The notes beneath the pieces are model-generated. The model saw only the letters and a list, made by a program, of their open reading frames with translations, did no database searches and was not told the DNA's origin. 64,000 nucleotides of DNA from Adlercreutzia faecimuris. GTDB taxonomy: Bacteria; Actinomycetota; Coriobacteriia; Coriobacteriales; Eggerthellaceae. The translations under genes and the position numbers were made by a program. This document shows, piece after piece, positions 42,682 to 50,179 of the stretch (position 1 is its first letter; each line of letters begins with the position of its first letter). Location: NCBI RefSeq assembly GCF_022669055.1, contig NZ_JAJMLW010000003.1:186001-250000 (forward strand), in the 5' to 3' direction.

Positions 42682-44076
42682 ATGGACTTGAAGCTTCCTG
42701 CAACCCCCGACCCGGCCCTGCGCTCGATCCCCTTCGCCTTCCTGGGCGTCGGGTTCGCGCGCGCCTGGGTGGCGCTCCTGTTCGCCAACCCGGTGGTGGC
42801 GGTCCCCTCGGTCGGGATGTCGTCGCACATGATGTTCGACGCCGCCTACGTGGCCGTGGCCCTGGTCGCCATGGCCCTGGGCCGGCGCCTCGTGCCGCTG
42901 GGCGGGCACCCGGCCCTGGGCGCGGGCGCCCTCGGCCTCATGCTGGCGTCCACGGCGCTCGCCCTGGGCGCGGCGGGGGAGGGGCTGGCGCCCGTCGGCG
43001 CCGCGGCCTCGGCGCTCGGGGGCGCCGGCTTTCTGCTGTTCTCGCTCCTGAACGTGGAGGCCTGCGCGACGCTGTCGACCCTGCGGGTGGTCCTGTGCTT
43101 CTCGGCCGCCTACGTGCTCGGCGGCTTTCTCGCCTTCCTGGGCAACGGCATGGCGCCCCTCCAGCTGGCGGTGCTGCTGGCGGTGCTGCCGGCCGTCGCC
43201 TGCGCCTGCGTGCGCGCCGCCTTCCGGTCGATCCCCGAGGCCGAGCGGCCCCACCGGGTGTTCCCGCGGTTCTCCTACCCCTGGAAGCTCTACGCGCTCA
43301 TGGCGCTGTACTCCTTCGCCTACGGGCTGCGCCAGATGCAGATGACTGCCGGCGCCGGCCGCGGGTCGACCTACGTCACCGTGCTTGTGTCCGGCGCGGT
43401 GTTCCTGTCGGCGTGGTTCTTCGCCGACCGGGTGGCGCTCATCAAGGTGTCGCGCGCGCCGATGCTGTTCATGATCTGCGGCTTTCTGCTGGTGCCGGCC
43501 CAGAGCGTGCTGGGCAACGCCGTGTCGAGCTACCTCATCTCGGCCAGCTACACGCTCATGCACGTGTTCATGCTGGTGCTGCTGTGCTCCATGGCGCGCA
43601 AGAGCGGCGTGCCGGCGCCGGTGCTGGTGGCGCCGCTCTACGCCGCGCAGCTGCTCACCATGGCCGGCGTCGCCGTGGACGAGGGGCTCGGCGCCCTGGG
43701 GATGTCGGCCGTCGCGCAGTCGACCGCCTCGGCGGTGATCGTGGCGGTGCTGGTGGCGCTCATCACGCTGCTGCTGCTCTCCGAGCGGCGCTGGGACTCC
43801 CACTGGACGGTCGCCCTGGACGACGGCAGCCTCGAGGAGGCGTCGCGGCGCGAGGAGGCGCTGGCCGAGCGCTGCGCCGAGGTGTCGGCGGCAAGCGGCC
43901 TGAGCCCGCGCGAGGACGAGATCCTGCGGCTGCTGGCGCAGAAGCGCACCATGGCGGCCATCGCCCGCGACCTCTACATCGCCGAGGGCACCGTCAAGGC
44001 CCACGTCCGCCACATCTACGAGAAGACGGGCATCAACACCCGCAAGGAGCTCTACGAGCTCCTCGGCGTGGACTAG
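42682..44076 (+). CDS. Membrane LuxR-type regulator with a ~12-helix sensor domain
   Basis: 464 residues: about twelve hydrophobic helices (~15-375) resembling an MFS-like bundle, then a cytoplasmic LuxR helix-turn-helix (LSPREDEILRLLAQKRTMAA, IAEGTVKAHVRHIYEKTGIN, residues ~405-460). This is the architecture of the transmembrane LuxR regulators that activate nearby reductase and dehydroxylase genes in Eggerthella lenta. It probably senses the substrate of the flavoprotein pair just upstream, at the membrane. Start ATG 42682 has no ribosome site, matching a leaderless message. Confidence 0.88.
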   Translation: MDLKLPATPDPALRSIPFAFLGVGFARAWVALLFANPVVAVPSVGMSSHMMFDAAYVAVALVAMALGRRLVPLGGHPALGAGALGLMLASTALALGAAGEGLAPVGAAASALGGAGFLLFSLLNVEACATLSTLRVVLCFSAAYVLGGFLAFLGNGMAPLQLAVLLAVLPAVACACVRAAFRSIPEAERPHRVFPRFSYPWKLYALMALYSFAYGLRQMQMTAGAGRGSTYVTVLVSGAVFLSAWFFADRVALIKVSRAPMLFMICGFLLVPAQSVLGNAVSSYLISASYTLMHVFMLVLLCSMARKSGVPAPVLVAPLYAAQLLTMAGVAVDEGLGALGMSAVAQSTASAVIVAVLVALITLLLLSERRWDSHWTVALDDGSLEEASRREEALAERCAEVSAASGLSPREDEILRLLAQKRTMAAIARDLYIAEGTVKAHVRHIYEKTGINTRKELYELLGVD

Positions 44077-44355
44077 CGCGCCCCGCGCGCGCCGCGCGCG
44101 ATCAGGGGGAGAGCCTCTTGGAGGGGGCGTTCGCGAGACACTTCGCCCGATTTGTACAGGAGGTGTGCACGGGGGCGCCCCATTGTCTCATGCTGTGGGC
44201 TAATTCCACTTCTACCTGGGGGTATACTCCGAAATCAGCCGAAAGGTACTAGAGTTTCCCGGCTATTTTAAGTGGTTTAGGGGGATGCCGCGGCCGCCCG
44301 CGGGGCGGTAAAGTGCATCCCGGAAGCTCAACCGAATGAGGAAAGGAACGCTCCC
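44077..44355 (+). promoter_or_regulatory. Intergenic region with promoter before the zinc-ribbon gene
   Basis: No gene seen. TATACT (~44223) could be a -10. A relatively AT-rich patch (GGCTATTTTAAGTGGTTTAGGGGG, 44263-44286) is followed by a GC stem (GCCGCGG/CCGCGGGGC). No cobalamin-riboswitch box was found, although corrinoid-protein genes follow. Confidence 0.4.
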
Positions 44356-44589
44356 ATGTGCTTTAGACCTGCCGCTGTCGAGATCGACAAGACCTGCCCC
44401 GCCTGCGGTGCCAAGAACGGCGCCGCTGAGACCAAGTGCAAGGAGTGCGGCGCCGACCTGCCTGCCGGCCCCGCGATGCCCGGCGCCCCTGGCGCGCCCG
44501 GCGCTCCCGCGGCCCCCGGCGCCCCCGGCGCCCCGAAGGCCCCCGGCGCCCCCGGCGCTCCGGCGGCCCCCAAGGCCCCCGGCCAGTAG
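44356..44589 (+). CDS. Small zinc-ribbon protein with Gly-Ala-Pro collagen-like tail
   Basis: 77 residues. A treble-clef-like zinc ribbon, CPACG...CKECG (residues ~14-32), follows MCFRPAAVEI. The C-terminal half is a run of GAP/AAP/KAP triplets (G-x-P repeats over ~40 residues), like a short collagen-type or polyproline stalk. Start ATG follows GAGGAAAGGAACGC; a strong terminator ends it. A second short MC-starting zinc-ribbon protein lies at the other end of the methyltransferase cluster, so both probably serve that system, perhaps as adaptors holding methyltransferase and corrinoid protein together. No function is established. Confidence 0.7.
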   Translation: MCFRPAAVEIDKTCPACGAKNGAAETKCKECGADLPAGPAMPGAPGAPGAPAAPGAPGAPKAPGAPGAPAAPKAPGQ

Positions 44590-44618
44590 GCCGCCCGCGA
44601 CAACCTGGTCGCCTCTGC

Positions 44619-44649
44619 GGGACCCCGGCTTCGGCCGGGGTCCCTTTTT
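44619..44649 (+). terminator. Strong intrinsic terminator after the zinc-ribbon gene
   Basis: GGGACCCCGGC (44619-44629), TTCG tetraloop, GCCGGGGTCCC, then TTTTT. The small protein can therefore be made in excess over the downstream genes. Confidence 0.93.
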
Positions 44650-44829
44650 CGTCTTTCATCCTTCCCGCCTAATGGCCCACCTGGGGTTTCGCGACCCCAT
44701 CCCAAGATAAGCCCTCGGGCCCCATGCCCGCGCGCAGCGGGTTTTATAGGCTGCGTCCCAGGGGTCCCGCCGCCGTGGCGGGCGCGTTCCCCCCAAGGGG
44801 GAAGCATCGAGGGAAAGGGAAGGATGTCC

Positions 44830-45819
44830 ATGGAAATGACCCCACGCGAGAACATGATGGCCATTCTGGAGGGAAGGCAGCCGGAGTGGTACGGCGACTT
44901 CCAGAGCGCCGTCGAGATCATGATGGACCCGATCTGGAAGAGCGACTCGGTGGCCCGCGACGGCCTCGAGCACAAGGACTCCTGGGGGACCGTCTGCGTC
45001 TTCCCGCCGGACGCGCCGGGCAAGCACCCGCACGTGACGGCCGACAACGCCGTGGTGACCGACGTGACCAAGTGGCGCGAGCAGCTGGTCATCCCGTCGC
45101 TCGACGGCCTGGACTGGTCCGAGGCCGAGGCCCGCGCCGCCAGCGTCGACCGCAGCGAGCGCTTCGTCGAGTACTTCAACGCCCAGGGCCTGTTCGAGCG
45201 GTCCCACTTCCTCATGGGCATGGAGGAGGCCTTCTGCGCCTACCTCGAGGAGCCCGAGGCCATGTTCGAGATGCTGACGGCCATCGCCGACTACAAGAAG
45301 CGCTCCATCAAGGAGGCGGCGCGGCGCCTCAAGCCCGACGTCATCTTCTTCCAGGATGACTGGGGCTCCAAGCAGAACCTGTTCCTCCCGCCGGACGTGT
45401 GGCGCGAGATGATCAAGCCGCTGCAGACCGAGATCGCCCAGGTCATCCACGAGTGCGGCATGATCTACGTCCACCACGCCGACTGCATCTGCGAGCCCAT
45501 CGTCGAGGACATGGCCGAGATCGGCATCGACATCTGGCAGGGCGTCATCCCGCAGAACGACATCGTCGCCATCCAGGAGAAGACCGGCGGCAAGCTGGCG
45601 ATGATCGGCGGCATCGACGGGCCGGCCATCGACGCGCCCGACACGCCCGAGGCCGACATCGTCGCCGAGGTGCATCGCTGCATCGACACGTACTGCCCGG
45701 CCGGCCGGTTCTTCCCGGGCGCGCCCGCGCCGCTTCTGCGCGTGCGCAACGGCGAGATCCTCAACGCCGAGCTCGAGCGCTACGGCCGCCAGTGGGCCGC
45801 CGAGCACCCCGTCGCGTAA
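44830..45819 (+). CDS. UroD-family (MtaA/MtvB-like) corrinoid methyltransferase 1
   Basis: Zinc-dependent methyltransferase of the uroporphyrinogen-decarboxylase superfamily, 329 residues. Blocks: TPRENMMAILEGRQPEW (residues ~3-19), FFQDDWGSKQNLFLPPDVWRE, zinc-ligand region YVHHADCICEP (~216-226), DIWQGVIPQND and a late Cys (TYCPAGRFFPG). True UroD substrate residues are not evident, and the corrinoid-protein neighbour supports a methyl-transfer role: aryl methyl ether, methylamine-type or similar donor to Co(I). ATG 44830 lies 6 nt after AAAGGGAAGG; ATG 44824 would be inside that spacing. Confidence 0.85.
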   Translation: MEMTPRENMMAILEGRQPEWYGDFQSAVEIMMDPIWKSDSVARDGLEHKDSWGTVCVFPPDAPGKHPHVTADNAVVTDVTKWREQLVIPSLDGLDWSEAEARAASVDRSERFVEYFNAQGLFERSHFLMGMEEAFCAYLEEPEAMFEMLTAIADYKKRSIKEAARRLKPDVIFFQDDWGSKQNLFLPPDVWREMIKPLQTEIAQVIHECGMIYVHHADCICEPIVEDMAEIGIDIWQGVIPQNDIVAIQEKTGGKLAMIGGIDGPAIDAPDTPEADIVAEVHRCIDTYCPAGRFFPGAPAPLLRVRNGEILNAELERYGRQWAAEHPVA

Positions 45820-45843
45820 CCACCTGAGAGAAAGGAACCCATC

Positions 45844-46482
45844 ATGACCATCATCGACGACATCTCCTCGGCCGTGCTGCGCGGCAAGCGCAAGGAGGTC
45901 GCGCCGCTCGTGCAGCAGGCGCTCGACGAGGGGCTCGACCCCGAGGCGATCCTCAACGACGGCCTCGTCTCGGCCATGACCGAGATCGGCGAGCGCTTCA
46001 GCCGCAACGAGGCCTTCGTGCCCGAGATGCTCGTGGCCGCCCGCGCCATGAGCGCCGGCACCGAGGTCCTGAAGCCGCACCTGGCCGAGGCCGGCGCCGA
46101 GCCCGTGGGCCGGGCCGTCATCGGCACCGTCAAGGGCGACATGCACGACATCGGCAAGAACCTCGTGCGCATGATGATCGAGGGCAAGGGCTTCGAGGTC
46201 ACCGACCTGGGCGTCGACGTGGCGCCGGAGCAGTTCGTGACGTTCATCCAGGAGAACGACGACGTCGACATCGTGTGCTGCTCGGCGCTGCTCACCACCA
46301 CCATGCCCGAGATAGGCGCCACCATCCGCGCCATCGAGGAGGCGGGCCTGCGCGATCGCGTGAAGGTGATGGTGGGCGGGGCGCCCGTCACCCAGGCCTT
46401 CGCCGACGAGGTGGGCGCCGACGCCTGGACGCCCGACGCCGGCGCGGCGGCCGCCAAGGCCGTCGAGCTCGTGCGCGGCTAG
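45844..46482 (+). CDS. Corrinoid (B12-binding) methyl carrier protein, MtaC/MtvC-like
   Basis: 212 residues: an N-terminal helical cap (~1-85, EALNDGL-type AILNDGLVSAMTEIGERF) and a Rossmann-like B12 domain from ~90 with the cobalt-ligating His in DMHDIGKNLV (DxHxxG), then GVDVAPEQFV and CSALLTTTMPEIG. It shuttles the methyl group between the UroD-family enzymes. Start ATG follows GAGAGAAAGGAAC, 24 nt after methyltransferase 1. No reductive activator of corrinoid (RACE/RamA type) is in the window. Confidence 0.93.
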   Translation: MTIIDDISSAVLRGKRKEVAPLVQQALDEGLDPEAILNDGLVSAMTEIGERFSRNEAFVPEMLVAARAMSAGTEVLKPHLAEAGAEPVGRAVIGTVKGDMHDIGKNLVRMMIEGKGFEVTDLGVDVAPEQFVTFIQENDDVDIVCCSALLTTTMPEIGATIRAIEEAGLRDRVKVMVGGAPVTQAFADEVGADAWTPDAGAAAAKAVELVRG

Positions 46483-46578
46483 CCGCCCCACCTGCGCCCT
46501 CGCCGCCCGGCGGGGGCGCTTCTTCTTCCGCCGCCGTCCCCTCGAGGGGGAGGGGACGCCATCGAGAGGGGAGTTTCC

Positions 46579-48564
46579 GTGAAGTACCGCAACCTGTTCG
46601 AGCCGGTGAGCATCGCCGGGGCGACGCTGCCCAATCGCTTCGCCCTGTGCGCCATGGGCCCCATGGGCCTGGGAGACGCGGAGGGCGGCTTCACCCAGCG
46701 CGGCATCGACTACTACGTCGAGCGCGCCAAGGGCGGAACCGGCCTCATCATCACCGGCGTGACCCACGCCGCCAACAACATCGAGACCCATGAGTATCCC
46801 TCCACGCCGTCGGCCACCATCAACCCGTCGCACTTCATCCGCACCGCGCGCGAGATGACCGAGCGCGTCCACGCCTACGGGTCGAGCATCTTCCTGCAGG
46901 TGTCGGCCGGCTTCGGGCGCGTCTACGCCGAGTTTCCCGAGGGCGAGGCGCCCGTGTCGGCCTCGGCCGTCCAGAACCGCTGGTTCGACGTGGACTGCCG
47001 CCCGCTCACCGTCGACGAGATCCGCGACATCACGCGCCAGTGCGGCCAGGCGGCGCGCATCGCCCGGGACGCCGGCTTCGACGGCGTGCAGATCCACGCC
47101 GTCCACGAGGGCTACCTGATGGACCAGTTCGCCATCAGCCTGTTCAACCAGCGCGACGACGAGTACGGCGGGAGCCTGGAGAATCGCCTGCGCTTCGCCC
47201 GCGAGGTGTGCGAGGAGATCAAGCGCCAGTGCGGCGACGACTTCCCCGTGACCCTGCGCTATTCCCCGAAGAGCTTCATCAAGGGCCTGCGCGACGGCGC
47301 GCTGCCGGGCGAGGAGTTCGCCGAGCAGGGCCGGGACGTGGACGAGGGCGTGGAGGCCGCGCGCCTGCTGGCATCTTACGGCTACGACGCGCTCGACGTG
47401 GACGTGGGCAGCTACGACGCCTGGCGGTGGAACCACCCGCCGATGTACCAGGAGAAGGGCCTCTACCGCCGCTACGCCAAGCTGGTCAAGGACGCGGTGG
47501 ACGTGCCCGTCATCTGCGCCGGGCGCATGGATGACCCGGCCATGGCCTCAGCGGCGGTGGCCGATGGCATCTGCGACATCGTCGGCCTGGCGCGCCCGCT
47601 TCTGGCCGACCCCTTCTACGTGGAGAAGCTCCGCCGCGACGACGAGGCGGCCATCCGCCCCTGCCTGTCATGCCACGAGGGCTGCCTCGGCCGCATGATC
47701 CGCTACAAGAGCATCTCCTGCGCGGTTAACCCGGAATGCGCCCGCGAGCGCTACGCGGCGCTCACCCCGGCGCTCGCGCGCAAGCGGGTGCTCGTGGCCG
47801 GCGGCGGCCCGGCCGGCATGGAGGCGGCGCGCGTGGCGGCCCTGCGCGGACACGACGTGGTGCTCTGCGAGGCCAAGGGGCGCCTGGGCGGCAACCTGGT
47901 GCCCGGCGGCGCGCCGGCCTTCAAGGAGGACGACCACGCGCTCATCGCCTGGTACGAGGAGCAGCTGCGCCGCGCCGGCGTCGAGGTGCGCCTGAACGCG
48001 CCGGTGACGGCGGCGATGGCCGAGGAGGGCGGCTTCGACCACGTGATAGTGGCCACGGGCGCCGAGCCCAAGGGCTTCCCGCTCGACGGCGCGCCGCTGC
48101 TGGCCGCCGAGGCCGTGCTGCTGGGCGAGGCCGACCCGGGCCACGACGTGGTGATCATCGGCGGTGGCCTGGTCGGCTGTGAGCTGGCGCTCCACCTGGC
48201 CCAGACGGGCCACGCGGTGACCGTCGTGGAGGCCCGGGGCGAGGTGCTCGAGCTCAACGGGCCGCTGTGCCCCGCCAACTTCGAGATGCTGCGCAAGCTG
48301 CTGCCCTTCCACGGGGTGCGCGTGCTCACCGGCTCGCAGGCCGTGGGCTACGCCGACGGCTGCGTGACCGTGGAGACGCCCGAGGAGGAGCTGCGGGTGC
48401 CGGCCACGGGCGTGGTGGAGTGCGTGGGCTACCGCTCGCGCGACGGCCTGTACGAGGAGCTGCGCTTCGCCGCCCCCGCCGTCCACAAGATCGGAGACGC
48501 CCGCTCGGTCGCCAACATCATGAACGCCATCTGGGACGCCCACGAGCTGGCCGGATCGCTGTAG
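46579..48564 (+). CDS. Old-yellow-enzyme-type NAD(P)H:flavin oxidoreductase (FadH/BaiCD-like), Fe-S
   Basis: 661 residues from GTG 46579 (GAGAGGGGAGTTTCC upstream). FMN TIM barrel at ~1-370 (LFEPVSIAGATLPNRFALC, DGVQIHAVHEGYLMDQF, ENRLRFAREV), cluster site CLSCHEGCLGRMIRYKSISC (~358-377), then an FAD/NAD(P)H domain (VLVAGGGPAGMEAARVAALR; VVIIGGGLVGCELALHLA). Relatives reduce activated alkenes: 2,4-dienoyl-CoA, bile-acid intermediates, cinnamates. In this cluster it may reduce a side-chain double bond of the methylated substrate or supply electrons to the corrinoid protein. Downstream of the corrinoid gene by 96 nt. Confidence 0.9.
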   Translation: MKYRNLFEPVSIAGATLPNRFALCAMGPMGLGDAEGGFTQRGIDYYVERAKGGTGLIITGVTHAANNIETHEYPSTPSATINPSHFIRTAREMTERVHAYGSSIFLQVSAGFGRVYAEFPEGEAPVSASAVQNRWFDVDCRPLTVDEIRDITRQCGQAARIARDAGFDGVQIHAVHEGYLMDQFAISLFNQRDDEYGGSLENRLRFAREVCEEIKRQCGDDFPVTLRYSPKSFIKGLRDGALPGEEFAEQGRDVDEGVEAARLLASYGYDALDVDVGSYDAWRWNHPPMYQEKGLYRRYAKLVKDAVDVPVICAGRMDDPAMASAAVADGICDIVGLARPLLADPFYVEKLRRDDEAAIRPCLSCHEGCLGRMIRYKSISCAVNPECARERYAALTPALARKRVLVAGGGPAGMEAARVAALRGHDVVLCEAKGRLGGNLVPGGAPAFKEDDHALIAWYEEQLRRAGVEVRLNAPVTAAMAEEGGFDHVIVATGAEPKGFPLDGAPLLAAEAVLLGEADPGHDVVIIGGGLVGCELALHLAQTGHAVTVVEARGEVLELNGPLCPANFEMLRKLLPFHGVRVLTGSQAVGYADGCVTVETPEEELRVPATGVVECVGYRSRDGLYEELRFAAPAVHKIGDARSVANIMNAIWDAHELAGSL

Positions 48565-48641
48565 CCCCCCGCTCGCCCCTCGTCGCGCCCGCCGCCGCGC
48601 GAGCCGGCGGCGGGGCGTCCCCCTCCCGAAAGGAGCCGCCC

Positions 48642-49634
48642 GTGCTCACCAAGCGACAGAACCTCATCGAGTGCATCCGCGGGGGCAGCCCCGACCGCTA
48701 CGTCAACCAGTTCGAGGCCCTGGCCCTCATCATGGCGAGCCCCCTGTCCGACCGGTCCCACCTGGCCGACGAGGGCTACCTCATCGACGCCTGGGGGTGC
48801 TACCAGCAGCAGGTCGACGGCCAGCCGGGGCTGTTCCCCATGCACGACGCCGCCCACCGCGTCATCACCGACATCTGCGACTGGCGCAGCCAGGTGAGGG
48901 TGCCCGGAGACTTGGACGACCCGGCCTTCTGGGAGCCCATCGCCGAGCGCGCCGCCGCCGTCGACCGCGCCGAGCAGTTCGTGACGAGCGCCGTGTTCCC
49001 CGGCGTCTTCGAGCGGGTGCACCACCTGTGCGAGATCACCGAGGCCCTGGTCGACTTCTACGAGGAGCCTGAGGAGATGCACGCGCTCATCGACCAGATC
49101 GTCGACTACGAGCTGCGCCTGGCCGACATGCACCTCAAGTACGTGAGGCCCGACGCCCTGTTCCACCACGACGACTGGGGAACCCAGATATCCACCTTCC
49201 TGGCGCCGGAGATGTTCGAGGAGTTCCTGCTCGAGCCGTACAAGCGCATCTACGGCTACTGGCGCGACCACGGCGTCGAGCTCATCGTGCATCACTCCGA
49301 CAGCTTCGGCGAGACGCTCGTGCCCTATATGGCGGAGATGGGGGTCGACATCTGGCAGGGCACCCTGCGCACGACCAACGACATTCCCGCGCTCGTCGAC
49401 CGCTACGCCGGCCGGGTCGCCTTCATGGGCGGCATCGAGTCGCAGGTCCTCGACAAGCCCGACTGGACGGCCGAGGAGGTGCGCGCCGAGGTCGACGCCG
49501 CCATCGCCGCTGTCGACCGCAAGACCGGCTTCATCCCGTGCCTCACCTCCGGCCTGAACGTGAGCGGGTACCCCGGGGTGTATGATGCGGTGAGCGCCGA
49601 GATCGACCGCTGCTCGGCCCGCGACTTCGCCTAG
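48642..49634 (+). CDS. UroD-family corrinoid methyltransferase 2
   Basis: 330 residues, GTG start at 48642 after CGAAAGGAGC. Paralogue of methyltransferase 1: LTKRQNLIECIRGGSPDRY, FHHDDWGTQISTFLAPEMFEE, VELIVHHSDSFGETLVPYM, DIWQGTLRTTND. The Cys of the HHxDC zinc site in enzyme 1 is Ser here (HHSDS), so metal binding may differ. Two related enzymes around one corrinoid protein suggest one methylates the corrinoid and the other moves the methyl group on, or that two donors share one carrier. Confidence 0.83.
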   Translation: MLTKRQNLIECIRGGSPDRYVNQFEALALIMASPLSDRSHLADEGYLIDAWGCYQQQVDGQPGLFPMHDAAHRVITDICDWRSQVRVPGDLDDPAFWEPIAERAAAVDRAEQFVTSAVFPGVFERVHHLCEITEALVDFYEEPEEMHALIDQIVDYELRLADMHLKYVRPDALFHHDDWGTQISTFLAPEMFEEFLLEPYKRIYGYWRDHGVELIVHHSDSFGETLVPYMAEMGVDIWQGTLRTTNDIPALVDRYAGRVAFMGGIESQVLDKPDWTAEEVRAEVDAAIAAVDRKTGFIPCLTSGLNVSGYPGVYDAVSAEIDRCSARDFA

Positions 49635-49711
49635 CAGCGCACCTGCCCGGCGCCGTCGCCCCTTCCCGGGGGGGGGCTGCCGGCGCCGGGCGCTTGAGGA
49701 GGAGACGACCC

Positions 49712-49897
49712 ATGTGCTATCCCTGCACCCACTGCAACAAGTGCGGCGCCTACTCGGCCCGCGCCAAGTTCGTCTGCGCCGACTGCGGCGCCGACGTGCC
49801 GCCCGGCACCGCGGGCTGCCCCGCGTGCGGCGGCAAGAAGCTCAAGGCCGTCAAGCTCGAGCCCGCGCCGCCCACCCCCGTGGGCAACGAGGGGTAG
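49712..49897 (+). CDS. Small double zinc-ribbon protein
   Basis: 61 residues: CTHCNKCG and CADCGAD plus CPACGG give three Cys pairs, enough for one or two zinc ribbons, then a Lys/Pro tail (KLKAVKLEPAPPTPVG). It starts MCYPC, echoing MCFRP of the protein at 44356. ATG 49712 follows GAGGAGGAGACGACCC. It ends the methyltransferase cluster. No function can be assigned beyond likely protein-protein contact. Confidence 0.7.
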   Translation: MCYPCTHCNKCGAYSARAKFVCADCGADVPPGTAGCPACGGKKLKAVKLEPAPPTPVGNEG

Positions 49898-49904
49898 GCC
49901 CACG

Positions 49905-50083
49905 CCTCCTGCCGCAAAATCGGACTTATCACACCGGGCGAGGGCCCGTACGTGTGATAAGTCCCCGTTTCTGCCAGATTCTGCCGCAAAAGCCGACTTA
50001 TCACCTCTGACCGCCTGAGGCCGGTGTGATAAGTCGGCTTTTCTGACACGGGGATGTGATAAGTCGGCTTTTGCGGCAGGAGG
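49905..50083. repeat. Inverted-repeat element F with five GACTTATCACA units
   Basis: The core found in element B recurs at 49923-49934 (-), 49952-49963 (+), 49995-50004 (-), 50024-50035 (+) and 50054-50065 (+). Successive - and + copies form stems, the best being GCCGACTTATCAC / GTGATAAGTCGGC flanked by AAAA and TTTT. Outer arms CCTCCTGCCGCAAAA (49905-49919) and its inverse (50069-50083) close the whole element. Like element B it lies between convergent genes. Confidence 0.88.
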
Positions 50084-50090
50084 CGCCCCG

Positions 50091-50126
50091 AAAAGAGAGG
50101 GGCCCCGCCCGGGGCCCCTCTCTTTT
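50091..50126. terminator. Bidirectional intrinsic terminator
   Basis: A perfect 16-bp inverted repeat (AAAAGAGAGGGGCCCC at 50091-50106 and its inverse at 50111-50126) with a short loop, A-run on the left and T-run on the right, so it terminates both the zinc-ribbon transcript and the opposing molybdoenzyme transcript. Confidence 0.93.
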
Positions 50127-50179
50127 CCGCCGGCACGCGGCGCTAGCACGCGGCGTCAGGCGTCGGCGCCAGCGCGGCG

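Noticed and set aside
44077-44829. Cobalamin riboswitch before the corrinoid genes
   Set aside because: No B12-box-like or other conserved riboswitch core could be recognised in either gap.
44830-49634. UroD-family genes as haem biosynthesis (true uroporphyrinogen decarboxylase)
   Set aside because: Two copies flank a corrinoid protein and have HH-x-D metal-site residues as in methyltransferases; no other haem biosynthesis gene is nearby.
49905-50083. Possible CRISPR array from the repeated TGTGATAAGTC units
   Set aside because: Units alternate in orientation, spacers are of unequal length (roughly 18-31 bp) and partly repeated, and no cas gene is near.
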